Assembly: GCF_001522545.3 (NCBI RefSeq)
Contig: NC_031799.1
Location: forward strand, 40,478,001-40,542,000
Reading direction: 5' to 3'
From: Parus major
Taxonomy: Eukaryota; Chordata; Aves; Passeriformes; Paridae
DNA: 64,000 bases
The stretch's first letter is position 1. Each line of letters begins with the position of its first letter. The position numbers and the translations under genes were made by a program. Below are positions 1 to 47,099 of the stretch, one piece after another. Under the pieces are notes generated by a model that saw only the letters and a list, made by a program, of their open reading frames with translations, searched no databases and was not told the origin of the DNA.

Positions 1-284
1 TCTTCTATACAGAGGATTTTTTTAACTTTAGTTCTGCCCTTGTAGTTTATCTCTACTTAATATTTTCTCCACCCATACACTCACTGGTAATCATGGTGAA
101 AGTTCTTTTCTATGAAAATTGAGAAATTATCCTTCCTTCTTTTAATGTGCAAATAAAAAGTTGTAAACTTCAGATGCTAGTGCTGAACCTCTTTATAAAT
201 GTTTTTTGTGTAAATATGTAGCAAGAGTAATGCTTTGTTATCCGCATGACATCAAATTGGTTTGGTTTTGATATATATTTTTAG

Positions 285-423
285 ATAATTTTGAAAGAAA
301 GAGAACAAAGAAAACAGCAGCACCTGTTAGAACAAAAAGCAGAACCAAAAGATGAAGATAACATTTGTCAGACAGCAGGAAATGCTACTGAAAATGCAGC
401 AGTTCTACAGGACAGTCAAGCAG
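285..423 (+). CDS. SECISBP2: SECISBP2 exon, charged linker before the RNA-binding domain
   Basis: The acceptor is TTTTTAG before ATA ATT TTG and the donor is GCAG|GTATCT. The exon enters in phase 0 and leaves in phase 1. It encodes IILKEREQRKQQHLLEQKAE followed by an acidic, poorly conserved stretch ending DSQA. Confidence 0.85.
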
Positions 424-3400
424 GTATCTTTTGGGAGAACCTGTAATACAGTATGTAGCTGGAAATTCGAACACATTTAGTTCTTTAGAAAATAAGTACA
501 AAATAGTGCCAAGTGATAGCTGCAACCTTAGAGTTGTCTGAGATTCACCTCAGGCTTATCTTGACTGTAAAGCAGGCCAAAGCTGAAAGTCAGTAACAGG
601 GATTCTGATTACTGTTCCAAACTTTTATGCCTGTTTGTTTTATGATATGTTGTGAGGAGAGTTCCCACCTACCTCTGGCAATTAATGAAATTTGAAATGA
701 GAAAAAAAAACCTGTGAGATTAAAAAAAAAAAAAAGTTAGATGTATTTCCCTATTACTACAGACTGTTCTAATACTAAAGTAGTGACTCTTCCATACATG
801 CTTGACAGATTAATGTCTTCACAATGCTTTTTGGGCTGTCTTTTCATTGAAATATCTTGGTTTACATGATAGTTGTTCCGGTAACACAAGTTGCTGAAGT
901 GTTTCCAGAGCACACGGGGATCAAGGAGTCTAAAGAAGGTCCTGTGACTTCAAAGCAGCTAACTGCCACTCTTCCAAAAATACACAGCAGGAATTTTAGA
1001 GAGTAAGTATTGATTTTATTGATGGCTCATTTTGCACAGTACCACCAATATGGCATTTTTCAAACAAGGTAATTCAGTTGCATTCTCTGCAAAAGTAACT
1101 GTAGTTTAGACTGAAGGCACTAAATTTTTTTCTTTCAGTCTTTCTGTAAGCTGACACACAAAGAAATTATAAACTTAGTGTGTTTTGTGATTCTCGCTTG
1201 AAAATGCATGTTCCTTGAAGGGAAAAAAACCAAAATTCACTAGAGGCTAAAGGAAGAAAAGAAGCTGCTGTTAAGGTATAAGTACTTTAAATGATGGGCT
1301 AACAGCTTAAATAAGATGTGTGCTACTTTATTTCTTAAAAAATATTTTTAGTTGTAGTTTGGTTTTATATTGCCAGACCAAATAGCAAAAATATAGAGAA
1401 ACCAGATGACATTTTCATATTGTGGCCAGGCAAAGAAATAAAGGTAATACTTTTGAGCTATTGTGTGCAAACAGTTTCAGCTAAATGTTTAAGATGATGT
1501 GTGTACACGTTTCTTTATAAAAAAGAAATAGCCATTACTACATTTGAAGAAGTCCAGTAATGAGAGGTTAAAACAGTTTCCTGGGGAAAGCAGTGTTTTA
1601 ACTTCTAGTTCTCCTCCCATAAAACAAATCCACAGCTGGTGGTTTTTTTTGCAGTTCATGTCATAGTAATGGTTAATAGTGATACAACCATACTTTCTGT
1701 GTTAACTCTTAATTTAACTTCTAATTGCAATAAAAATTGCTTAATTTGTGTCTATGCAACAGTGTTTTACTGACAGCACACTTTGGGTTGAATACATGAA
1801 GGATGACTCAGTTTACAGGATGTAGAGCATTCAGCAAGGCTTAGATTATTTTCTTTAGGTTTTTTAGTGTTCCAGTAGATCTGTTGTCAAGACTTAGTGA
1901 AAGCAATAGGAAATAGTAAGTAAAAATGCTTGTAACCTAAATAAATTTTGGAAATAATTGTATCTCTAAGATTCAGGATAGATGTTGTGATCTTTTCTCA
2001 TGAAGTGAATTTGCCACTAGGAAATCCTTCTGTTGACAATGCAGATGATACATCTTTAGTTTTTCTCTTTGATACCTTTCTTCACTGGAAAATTCTTTGT
2101 GTAAAAGTGGGGTGGGGTGAAATAATTTTAAATTCTGATCTTCCCTAGCCTGTACTAGAAGAATGAATTACATTGTTTTGTATCCTTTCCTTATGAACAA
2201 CACAAAGCCATAGTCAGAATAAGTGGAAAAGGATACAGATGAATGTAGGGAAGAGGAATGTAATCCAGTTTTCCATGTTTATTACACATAGCCTTGAACT
2301 TACAGAAATAAGTTAGAATTTTGTACTGTTGCTGTACTTTGATTTATATACGTCAAAGTAAATGCCCTCAAAAATGCTTCAGAAGAAAAAGATAATGCAC
2401 ATACCTATTTCTTGGGCTAAAATGTATATTTATAGATATAGATATATAGATTTATTGTACATGTATCTGTTTTTGATATCATTTGATTAGAAAGCCAGGT
2501 AACACAAGGAAAGAAACTTCTTCCTCTTAAGTTCCCAGACACTGAAAAGAAATCCTAAGTAAATTTTTGTTTCATGTATATAACAAAGTGTGTTTGGAGT
2601 GGAAACAGAAAAAAATACAAAGACATAGAATAGAATTTAAAATGTATATTTAATGTATTACATATTTAAATGTTACGTATTTGTAATTTTAATGAGTCTA
2701 ACTATTTGATTGCTCCTTTCTTCCAGTTACTGCAGCCAGGTACTTAGTAAAGAAGTTGACAGTTGTGTGACAGATCTCTTAAAAGAATTGGTTCGTTTCC
2801 AAGATCGCTTGTATCAGAAAGACCCAGTAAAAGCCAAGATAAAACGCAGGCTTGTTATGGGTCTTAGAGAAGTTCTGAAACATCTGAAGCTGAAGAAACT
2901 GAAGTGTGTCATCATCTCTCCTAACTGTGAAAAGATTCAGTCAAAGGGTAAATAAGTTCTTAACGGGAAAAAAAAAGTTTGTTTAATAAAAGAAATACAA
3001 AAGAGAAGGTTCAGTATATTGACAGCAATATTATTATTGGAGGAATTTATTTGAGTATCCTTTGAAATCCAGCCACATGTAGTTGCCTTCCTTGCTCAGA
3101 TTGTTTACTGCTGTGCAGCTGAACTGTGAGCTGAGTCAAGACTATCTGGGGTGGGAGAAGTTACCTGAGATTAGGGTCTTTTTAGTTACTGATTGGCTGT
3201 GCTGCTGCATAAAAAATTGCACTGCACAGCTGAGACAATCCAAAAGCTTCTGATGCCAGATCTGCCATTGCAGGGGGTCCCACTTTATCAATCTCTTTAG
3301 GACATGGAGTGACAATAAATCACTAGTGATAGTTTCCTAAAAGTTGTCATTATTGGCATTAATTTATTGTAATTGTTGTAATTATTGTAATTTAAACAAT

Positions 3401-5341
3401 TCCTTAACAGCTGGGTCTTTTTTGATACTAGATTAGACTGTACTTCATATATAGTAAAATATGGAATAGTAGCAGTCTAAAATTAATGCTAAGCATTAAG
3501 AAAAAAATGTCAAGTTGTCCTTTAAAAATGGATATTCACTGGTATTATTGTGATCTCTTGTTTATTTTTCCTATAAGGTGTAGTTTCAGAATGCACCCAT
3601 AATCTTGGGAAATTTTTTTGCCTTGTGTTAACAGTATGGCTCTTTAGCTCCAATCAGCCTGATTGTATTGTCTGTTTCAGGTGGGCTGGATGAGACTCTA
3701 CACAACATTATCGACTGTGCCTGTGAGCAGAATATCCCGTTTGTTTTTGCCCTTAATCGCAAGGCTCTGGGCCGCTGTGTGAACAAAGCAGTGCCTGTGA
3801 GTGTGGTGGGAATTTTCAGTTATGATGGGGCTCAGGTAAGCTGAAACAAGGCACTTCATGTTTTTGTTCAGCTTCACTTCGTACTTGGAAGAGGAGATGA
3901 AAATACTGTGATTTTTAAGGGTTTTTTTGTTTGTTTTGCTTTTGCAGACTTACACGCCATCACAGGTCATACACATAGCTTATGTGAAAAACAGATTTTA
4001 GAAGTACAGGCAGTTAGCACTGTTAAAAAAATTACTCTTGCCGTCTCTTCCTGATATCCTCTTCATCTTTATCTCCCTCAATATTTCAAGAGAACTGCTG
4101 TTTTTATAAATGCTGATAAATGCTGCTTTTTTCATGTCTTCATACATACTAAGCTGCTCAACTTTTATATATGAACCTACACATTCTGAATAAGGAATAT
4201 TCATTAGATTTTCAAGATGTTAAAATTTACTGTATGATTTAAACTCAGTTATTTTATATTGCCATAGGACCATTTTCATAGAATGGTACAGCTGACAGCA
4301 GAGGCTAGGAAGGCCTACAGAGATATGATAGCAGCTTTAGAGGAAGAAGCTAAAGCAGGACTAAGAGAAACCCAACCCAGCGTCTTAACTTCTGAACCTG
4401 AAAAAAGTGGCCTGTTAGAAACTTGTAAAACATCTTCCAGAGACTCAGATGAGGATGTACCAAATTACAGTAAGTATTTACTGACTTGTTTTTTGTCACA
4501 TTTTCATTCATTGTGCTTATTAGTTCTCTGATCTTTCACTGAACTGAATGACATCTGCTCTAGTCATTATTAAGGAGGGAAGGAGGGGGAAAATTCTTGG
4601 TTTTTTTTATAAATCTGAAGTCATGTTTTGCTGAGAAAGTGTTAAAGAAAGTTCCTCCCTGAAATCCAGAAATGGCATGGAATACTCATTGCTTTGATCA
4701 AGGAGGTTTGACAGAGCTCCTAATTATACTGCTATTTGTTAAAAAAATCCTTTTAAGTTTAATGTAGATGTTCATCCTCTATGACTATGGCAGACACATA
4801 CCTTTTGTATTGAAGCCTATTTGAGATGCATCTTCCTGTCCACAAACACTCATTTCTAGAAACACTTTCCACCAGCTCTTAAGTCACTTCTTAAGTCAAC
4901 AGACAGTGCAATGTATTGCAGATAGAAAGTTTTGAAAACTTAGAGGTTTTTTGAAGTTGGAAGCATCTTCAGCATTAGCCTTGCTTGAGTAGGGTGTTGG
5001 GCACAAGGAGCTCAGTCACTCATGGGTTATTTTTTTGTGTGTCATCTGATGTTGCATAATGTAAATGCCAGCATGCCTGTGTCAGCTTATCTCAGCTCTT
5101 ATTTTGAAGGGGAAGTAAAGAATCAGGGTTGGCTTTTCATTTTAAGTATTTCCTCAAGTATTATATGGTAACATGTTGGTTTTTATTTTTTCTTTGTTGT
5201 TTGCTTCTTTTTTTCCCCCAATATTCCCTAGTTAAAGTCTGGAGGAGAAAACTTGAAGAAGAATATAACCCATATGCACTGGAATTGGAAAAGAGTGCAA
5301 CTGCTGACATGGCAATATTGAATCTGGAAGACCGTCAGTAA
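285..5341 (+). CDS. SECISBP2: SECISBP2, SECIS-binding protein 2 (3' part, six exons)
   Basis: Joined exons 285-423, 873-1002, 2727-2947, 3681-3835, 4268-4469 and 5232-5341 keep one open frame ending in TAA at 5339-5341. The product binds SECIS hairpins in the 3'UTRs of selenoprotein mRNAs and recruits the selenocysteine elongation machinery to recode UGA. The visible part holds a charged linker (ILKEREQRKQ), the L7Ae/L30e-type RNA-binding domain (YCSQVLSKEV, RRLVMGLREVLKHLKLKKLK, VIISPNCEKIQSKGGLDETL, CEQNIPFVFALNRKALGR, AVPVSVVGIFSYDGAQ) and a poorly conserved acidic tail. The N-terminal exons lie left of the window. The paralogue SECISBP2L is less likely because the neighbour is SEMA4D, as at human 9q22, and the C-terminus is short. 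GRCVNKAV replaces the mammalian GRSLNKAV, which is a mild change. Confidence 0.96.
873..1002 (+). CDS. SECISBP2: SECISBP2 exon preceding the L7Ae core
   Basis: The acceptor is CATGATAG|TT and the donor is AGAGA|GTAAGT, phase 1 to phase 2. It encodes VVPVTQVAEVFPEHTGIKES and ends KIHSRNFR. The split codon GA|T joins the next exon to give RNFRDYCSQ, matching the family motif RRFRDYCSQ. Confidence 0.88.
2727..2947 (+). CDS. SECISBP2: SECISBP2 exon, first half of the L7Ae RNA-binding domain
   Basis: The acceptor is CTTTCTTCCAG|T and the donor is AAGG|GTAAAT. The 221 nt run from phase 2 to phase 1. The exon encodes YCSQVLSKEVDSCVTDLL, the basic KAKIKRRLVMGLREVLKHLK segment and VIISPNCEKIQSKG, all strongly conserved in SECISBP2. 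Confidence 0.95.
3681..3835 (+). CDS. SECISBP2: SECISBP2 exon, second half of the L7Ae domain
   Basis: The acceptor is TCTGTTTCAG and the donor is GCTCAG|GTAAG. The 155 nt run from phase 1 to phase 0. It encodes GLDETLHNIIDCACEQNIPF, VFALNRKALGRCVNKAV and SVVGIFSYDGAQ, the nucleotide-contacting end of the L7Ae fold. Confidence 0.95.
4268..4469 (+). CDS. SECISBP2: SECISBP2 exon, C-terminal helix and acidic linker
   Basis: The acceptor is GCCATAG|GACCAT and the donor is TACA|GTAAGT. The 202 nt run from phase 0 to phase 1. It encodes DHFHRMVQLTAEARKAYRDM and then a Glu/Ser-rich linker. The genomic frame reads on past the donor to a stop in the intron, so the donor defines the true end. Confidence 0.92.
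5232..5341 (+). CDS. SECISBP2: SECISBP2 terminal coding exon
   Basis: The acceptor is ATTCCCTAG|TT. It completes an Ile codon and encodes IKVWRRKLEEEYNPYALELE, then ends NLEDRQ-stop. The mammalian counterpart has a similar IEIWKKHLE...LELEESLE...NLNL end, so the tail is homologous though divergent. Confidence 0.92.
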
Positions 5342-6320
5342 ATCCACATCCAGCTCTGCTGGGCTTTTAATTTTTTTTTTTTCCTGTTAGATCCCTAGGA
5401 AGAAGGTAGCAAAATTACATTCTCTAAAGAAATACCTGGAGTTAGCTAAGCAACTTGTTCTGAATCCCTTTAAGCAAAATACACACTGGAGCACATGAGG
5501 CACTGGTTAATTTTTTTATGTTCCATTTGTTTATCTGATTATTATAGCAGATGACCACCAATTTGCTGTAGCCCCAAACCATTTGAACTGGCTCTGCATA
5601 CTTTAATGCTTTTATGGACTAGCATTGACTTCCTGGGGTAGAATATACCAAAAGAATCTGATACAAAAATAATTTTCTTCTGGAAGAGATTCATTGAGCC
5701 AGAAGGGGCTAAAGGAGAGTTGCCCTTAATTTTTAACTCCTATAAAAAAAACTTCAGTTCTTGTTTGATTATGGGTTTGTTCTTAGTTTTTCTTCTAAAT
5801 AAGCATGCTCAGAAGGGCAGGCTGCTATCAATGTCACTTTATTCTAGTCATCAACAAATTAATTTGGGTCAGGTAGCTTGATTTAAACTAATTAAGGAAG
5901 GCCTTGATGACAAAGTTCCTAGTTAGGAACTAGGAGTTAGGAACTTTTCTGTGTTCTTTGGGGATCATATATCAGGTGTGAAGGAAATAGCACAGACTAC
6001 AAGGGTCTGAAATTCCTGAAGTGAATGTGCTCTGTTTAGACTTTTTATAAATTTGATGTTTCTGTTGCTACTGAGAGTAGTTTGTCATACATCCTGCTTT
6101 GAAGTTCGATGATACTGCAGGGACAGCAAATGTGCTAGCCTGCTTCTTTGTACCTTCTCTTTGCTGAGACTTCATTCCTTCAGTTTGGGGTTGTGGTGGT
6201 ATGTACATCTATGAGTTTTTGAGCAATCTCAGTTTGTATCTAAATAGAAAAAATTTATATCTTATACAAAATGAAGTTTGTATCCTAGAGGAAATAAAAT
6301 TTTAAAAATCAAATGTGCTT
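5342..6320 (+). other. SECISBP2: SECISBP2 3'UTR
   Basis: This stretch has no coding potential and runs from the stop codon to the first good polyadenylation signal, AATAAA at 6293-6298. It contains an overlapping palindrome cluster at 5913-5945. The cleavage position is estimated, not seen. Confidence 0.7.
6293..6298 (+). promoter_or_regulatory. Poly(A) signal of SECISBP2
   Basis: A canonical AATAAA hexamer lies about 950 bases after the stop codon. It is the only strong candidate I noticed between the stop and the next repeat. Confidence 0.65.
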
Positions 6321-8060
6321 ATAGTAGTGGTGGAGCACCTTAGTAGGAACAGCCTACATAAACACCCTTTTTTGAGGACAAGCCTAAAGAAAGTAATTGG
6401 TGGAACGCACATAAAACTTGTGTCAGCTTTTCTGAAAGGTGATACAGATACCATGTGCTGCTCAGCATCTCTGAGGTGTGTCTGCAAGTGCTTCACCATA
6501 CTGAACATTTGTAGTGCAATACTTTGGAAAGTACCTGCCTTGTGATGATAGAAGTGATATAAAAAACCTCTAATTTTGAAATTAAAACAATTTTGTAGAA
6601 TATAGATTGTATAAAATCTGATACAATATATTGATTCTATAAAGAATGCTTGTGACTTAAGTAAGCTTGTCTTGTGGGAATTTAGTGATACTTGAAACGT
6701 CACTTTTGGGAAAGACCATTGATAAGGGGAGCCGGCCTTACGCTGAAATGCACTAGTTATGATGATGATCTTTTATGGATTAGGTCCTTCTAATATTATT
6801 AAATGGAAATTGGGGGTGAAAGGTCCCAGTAACAAAACATGCTTCTGGCCAGCATAGATCCTTGATGCAAAGGTAAGTTGTGATTTATTCATTTGCACCT
6901 GTGCCACTTGGATACAAAATTAAATTAATTTGGATATAAAATTCTGGAACTGCTAAACCCAGTCATTGCACAGAATGAGGAGCAGTTGGTAAGGAAGTTT
7001 GGTTTTGACCATGTTTTCTATTTTGTCTTACTGTAGAAAAGCATAAAATTTCAGAAACATTATTCACAAATCTTAGGAACTTATTTCCAGTTCTTAGAGA
7101 GTATTAAAAAAAATAAATTACTGTAAGGTGTCCCAGCCATGGTAACTAAGGCTGCTACACACAGATTTTTCTTTTTCTCCTTCTCCCCGCCCCCAGAAAG
7201 CTGAACTAAACCAAAAATTTGGCAACTTTTTATTACTCACAGTAATTTCCTGCAGAAACAAAGCAAAACTTAGCTATGCTAACCCTGACCCCTGCCTTTA
7301 TATTCCCACTCATCTCCACAGAACTAAACCTAAGTGTGCTCCAAATTGGTTAACAAATGGAGGAGAGACAATTCAAGGAAAGTCTATTTACAGTTGTCTT
7401 GAGAACAAAAAGATGAGAACAAATGTGAAAAAAATAGCTCTGGTGGTGTCAGAAGTCTGCATCAGCATTAATAAAATGCCTGTATGAAAAGCTGAGAAAA
7501 TGGTTAAGAAAAGTAGGGAAAAAGTTAATTTTGACACTGCGTGTGTGACAAGGTGGTCTGATACTGACAAAAAAAAGGATCACTCAAGTCTTAGCATGGA
7601 GAGACCGCTTTCTTTAATGTGGGAAACACTAATTTACATCTTAGCAGCTGGGAGAGAACTTAGGGATGAGAACGAAGTTTTCTGATACTACTCAAAGAAG
7701 ATCTCTGCCTGGGCTGATTGATTATTTTAGAGAGCATCTTACTTGCTTCCAGATGGTTGAAATCCATTGAGCAGATAATAGAGAAAATTTAATTTATACC
7801 TCAGACTTAGGTTTCTTAGATGCAGAAAGACAAAACTCTGAGCAGTAATGCAGTAGAACACTTCTACTGTGGATATTGTGGGTCCTCACATTTTCAGTCT
7901 GCCTTTGATCATCATAAGGAATGGTCTTTGAATTCATTCAGCATAGAATTTTTAAGCTGCATTATCTCAAATATAGAAGAATTTGCAAAAATTAAAGAGT
8001 CTTCTTGCATACTTTAAGCATTAGTCAGAACTTCTTTATTTGGTATAGAAACTTTATTAC
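6321..8060. other. Intergenic DNA between convergent SECISBP2 and SEMA4D
   Basis: AT-rich sequence without a recognised gene or repeat family. The open frames here are short and show no known domain. Confidence 0.6.
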
Positions 8061-8590
8061 TGACATGGTTTAAGCCCAGCCAGCAACCAAGTGCCACCCA
8101 TCCTCCCGCTGTGGGAGCAGATTGGTAGGGTAAAAGCCAGAAAACCTGTGGGTTGAGACGACAGTTGAATAGGTAAAGCAAAAGCAATGCACAGAAGCAA
8201 AGCAAAACAATTAATTCAGTGCTTCCCATGGGCAGGCAGGTGTTCAGCCATCTCTAGGAGTGCAGGGCCCCATCACAAGCAATGGTTTCTTGGGAAAAAA
8301 AATTACATCACTCCATACATATCCCCCTGCCTTTATATCCTGTGCATGATGCCATATGGTCTGGAATATCCCTTGGGTCAGTTGGGGTCACCTGTCCTGG
8401 CTGTGTCTCCTCCCAGCCTCCCATGCACCCCCAAATTTCTTGCCATTGTGGCAGTGCAAAAAGCAGAAAAGGCTTTGGCTCTGTGTGAGCCCTGCTCAGC
8501 AATAACAGAAACATCTCTCCATTATCAACCCTGTGTTCAGCACAAATTCATACCAGCCACTGTGAAGAAAATTAACTCAAACCCAGCACA
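8061..8590 (-). mobile_element. Solo LTR of an avian endogenous retrovirus (ERVL-like)
   Basis: On the minus strand the element begins TGTGCTGGGTTTGAGTTAAT and ends AACCATGTCA, giving the TG...CA ends of an LTR. It is flanked on both sides by ATTAC (8056-8060 and 8591-8595), a 5-bp target site duplication. A TATA-like GATATAAAGG lies inside, about 255 bases from the 5' end. The body resembles a repeat family common in bird genomes. No internal viral genes are present, so this is a solo LTR left after recombination. The 5-bp duplication suits ERVL or ERV1 classes; the class is inferred. Confidence 0.88.
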
Positions 8591-9075
8591 ATTACCAAAG
8601 GAAATACGTTTCAACAAATGAGCTTGCTGACACTAGAAAGGAATGCTCTTCAAAACACTGGCAACATAAGGGTAAACATAGTAAAAGAAAGTGTACAAGT
8701 TGAAATGCCTTTAAATAAATGTGATGCCAAGATCCTCAAGTCCAAAATTATCTGGTTGGCTTAATAAACTCAAAACAGAAAACATCATGTTCTTTGAACA
8801 GCACAAGTCTTGCTGAGACTACTTTTTTCCTTTATTAAGCTGAAATAGCTGACATCAGAAAACCAGAGATAGTTGCAGCATGGGATGGATGGCCTCTCTT
8901 GTACCATGTAACTCAGCTTAGTTATTCTTTGGTGCAGTAAGAATATCCCCTTCTACTTCATGCTTGAGGTGATTCTCCTGAATATCAGTTTTAATGTCAG
9001 CGCTAATGCTTGCAAAGACATCTCCAAATGCTGTAATATTAACAGTTACTCCTAACTTGCAAACATATCTCCTTC
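8591..9075 (-). other. SEMA4D: 3'UTR and downstream flank of the soluble SEMA4D transcript
   Basis: This follows the TAA at 9076-9078 on the minus strand. A minus-strand AATAAA at 8831-8836 would give a 3'UTR of roughly 250 bases. The solo LTR begins further downstream. The exact cleavage site is not visible. Confidence 0.5.
8831..8836 (-). promoter_or_regulatory. Candidate poly(A) signal, distal soluble SEMA4D end
   Basis: TTTATT on the plus strand reads AATAAA on the minus strand, about 240 bases after the soluble-form stop codon. Another AATAAA lies at about 8053, next to the LTR boundary, and could serve as an alternative. Confidence 0.5.
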
Positions 9076-44771
<35,696 letters not shown>

Positions 44772-44807
44772 CTTCAGTCTCCTTGCTCTTCGGGGTTCAG
44801 TGGCTAA

Positions 44808-46051
44808 CTGCAGCAGGTAGCGTTTCTTTGGCAGATGAAATTGAGACCCCAGGGAGTATTAGAGACCAGGCATTTCAGCCTTTGAGAGCAATGCAACAAG
44901 GGAGGCTGGAACAACTGTACAAGTACGTGCTTTTCAGCAGATCACTTCAAGAGAACGCACATTTTCCAGGATGCTGCATACAGAGACTGCCCACACGCTC
45001 CACAGGCTGCAGAGCTGCTGAGAAGTGTGACTGAGTGCATTCTTCTGTTTGCCAGAGAAATAAATGAGGCTGTGGAGAGAGGAGGGAAGTAAGAAGTAGA
45101 AGAGAAAGCAAACCAAATACTGCCAAAAATAGCACTGATCTTGCAGTACTTCTATACCTGTCTGCTTATCCGTTGGATATAAAATATATTAACTGGTAAA
45201 AGTCATATTCTTAAAAACAAGACACACATTACATGGCAAATGGGCAATAACTGAAAGCAATCCTTTAAATCTAGAATTCCAAGTGTAAACATTTTGAATT
45301 GTCAATTATGCTTAATGCACACAACTTGACTCTAGTCTGTTCTTTCAACAGTGTGGCAAAGAAAACCCCACCTCTCTAACAAGCAACAAAGATCACAAAA
45401 TCACTATAACTAAGATCACAGACCAAAGAACATGAGAAATACAACATTAATAGTAAGTATGGTTACACAAATCTGCTGTAGCTCTCATACTTGGGATCTC
45501 ACAGAAGTGTCTTTTTTTAGTGAAGTTTCCTACAATGCTACTAACTCACCCAAAGTGTGGAGTTTTCAGGGGATAGAAATACAGCTACAGAAACCAAGAG
45601 CTAATGGACTGCATACAAAAATTAAGGGAGTAAACACTTCAACAGTGAAACTGCTAGATAGACAGTCTCATAAAAGTCATTGTGTCTCTGAGTCAACTAT
45701 TACTCTCAGAACCCAGAAAGACCTGTCCTAATAAACAAAACTGTTCACTGCTTTCTACACCATCTTCCAGAAGTCTCCACTCCTCCTGCCTTCCTACAAC
45801 CACTCCTAGGTGAAGACTCCAGAAGCAGTGAGTACATTCATCAATTACCAGATCGTAAATACCCATCACATTTGGGGTGGTGATGAAAAAAACACGTCAC
45901 CCTTCGCAGCAGGGCACAAGATGCTAGATTCTCACTGTGCCACCCCTGCCTGAGACACTGAGGTAACTCTAGTAAGAGACACACTACAATACAAGATAAT
46001 GTCATTCCTAGAGGTCATCCATTAGGAGGGCAAGTGAAGCTGTATTGATTT
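44808..46051 (-). other. SEMA4D: 5'UTR intron of SEMA4D, proximal part
   Basis: AT-rich sequence without a recognised exon. It is assigned to SEMA4D because the first coding exon has an acceptor site and mammalian SEMA4D has long non-coding 5' introns. Confidence 0.55.
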
Positions 46052-47099
46052 TGCATGGCCTGGTTTTGGTAGCAGGTGGGCTACAGGGGTGGCTCGAGGA
46101 AGAAGATGCTAGAAGCTTCCATCACATCCAGCAGAGCCAACCACTGGCAGCTCCAAAGACAAATGTGCTGTTGGCCAAGGCTGGACCAATTACAAATGGT
46201 GCTAAAGCCTCTGTGATAAGGAAGATTTAGGAAGAAATCAAACCACAGGTGGTGTCACAGTTTTAGCTGTGAGCAGAAAGAGCAGGGTGAGAACAGCTCT
46301 GCAGACAGAGGTCAGTGCAGAAGGAGAGGCAGGAGGTGCTCCAGGCACCAGAGCTGAGATTCCCCTGCAGTCCCTGGTGCAGATCCTAGCGAGGCAGCCG
46401 TGCCCCTGCAGCCCGTGGAGGTTCGTGGGGATGCAGAGATCCACCTGCAGCATGTGGAGGAGCCCAGTGCCAGCAGGTGGATGCTATAGGAAACTGTGAC
46501 CCTGTGAGAGAACTGTGGAGAGAGCAGCTCTGCTCCCATGCTGGAGCCATCTCTCCTTGAAGGACTGCACCCCATGGAAGGGCGACCCAGGCTGCAGCAG
46601 CTTTGGGAGGATTGCTGCCCGTGGGATGGACTCACACTGCAGCAGGTCACACAGAGCTGGTGCTCCTGAGAGGGACTGACATCAGAGAAGCTCATGGAGA
46701 GCTGTCTGCCATGGGAGAGACCTCACAGTGCAGCTGGGGAACGACTCCTCTCCCAGCCATGGATAAACCAAGGCTGAGGAATTGACCATAATCCCCATTC
46801 CCTGTCAATCTGCACCACTGGGACAGGAGGTAGAGCTTGGGAAGGATGGAGGGGTAGGGTGGAAGTTGTTTTTGAGGGCTTTTTTTATCCTGCTCTGACT
46901 GCATTAGTAATGTTTACAATTCAGATCTCTAATTAGAGCCTGTTTTGCCCATGATGGTATTTGATGAGTGATCTCTCCCAGGCCTTATCTCTACCCATGA
47001 ACCCTTTGTTAAATTTTCTCTCCCCTGTCCAGCTGCACAGGAGAGTGTGTGAGCAGTTTTTGTGGGTGCCTAGCATGCAGTCAGAGTCAATCCATGATA
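46052..47099 (+). mobile_element. Long avian ERV LTR (ERVL-like), degraded
   Basis: It starts near TGCATGGCCTGGTTTTGGTA and ends near GTCAATCCATGA. In between lie phrases of a known bird LTR type: CAGTGCAGAAGGAGAGGCAG, GGTGCTCCAGGCACCAGAGC, repeated GTGGAGGA and GCAGCAGGT units, then CTCTCCCCTGTCCAGCTG close to the end. No viral coding region flanks it, so it looks like a solo LTR. The target duplication could not be identified, so the ends are uncertain by several bases. It is antisense to SEMA4D. Confidence 0.8.

Noticed and set aside
5232..5341. SECISBP2L instead of SECISBP2
   Set aside because: The protein ends shortly after the L7Ae domain and the neighbour is SEMA4D, as in the human SECISBP2 locus.
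6302..6703. 133-codon minus-strand ORF just past SECISBP2
   Set aside because: Low-complexity hydrophobic product with no domain, overlapped by an equally open plus-strand frame.
8187..8621. 144-codon plus-strand open frame
   Set aside because: It overlaps and is antisense to the solo LTR and has no domain.
46269..46785. Several open frames of 60-127 codons on both strands
   Set aside because: They fall in the GC-richer LTR, which lacks stops by composition; there is no recognisable protein.
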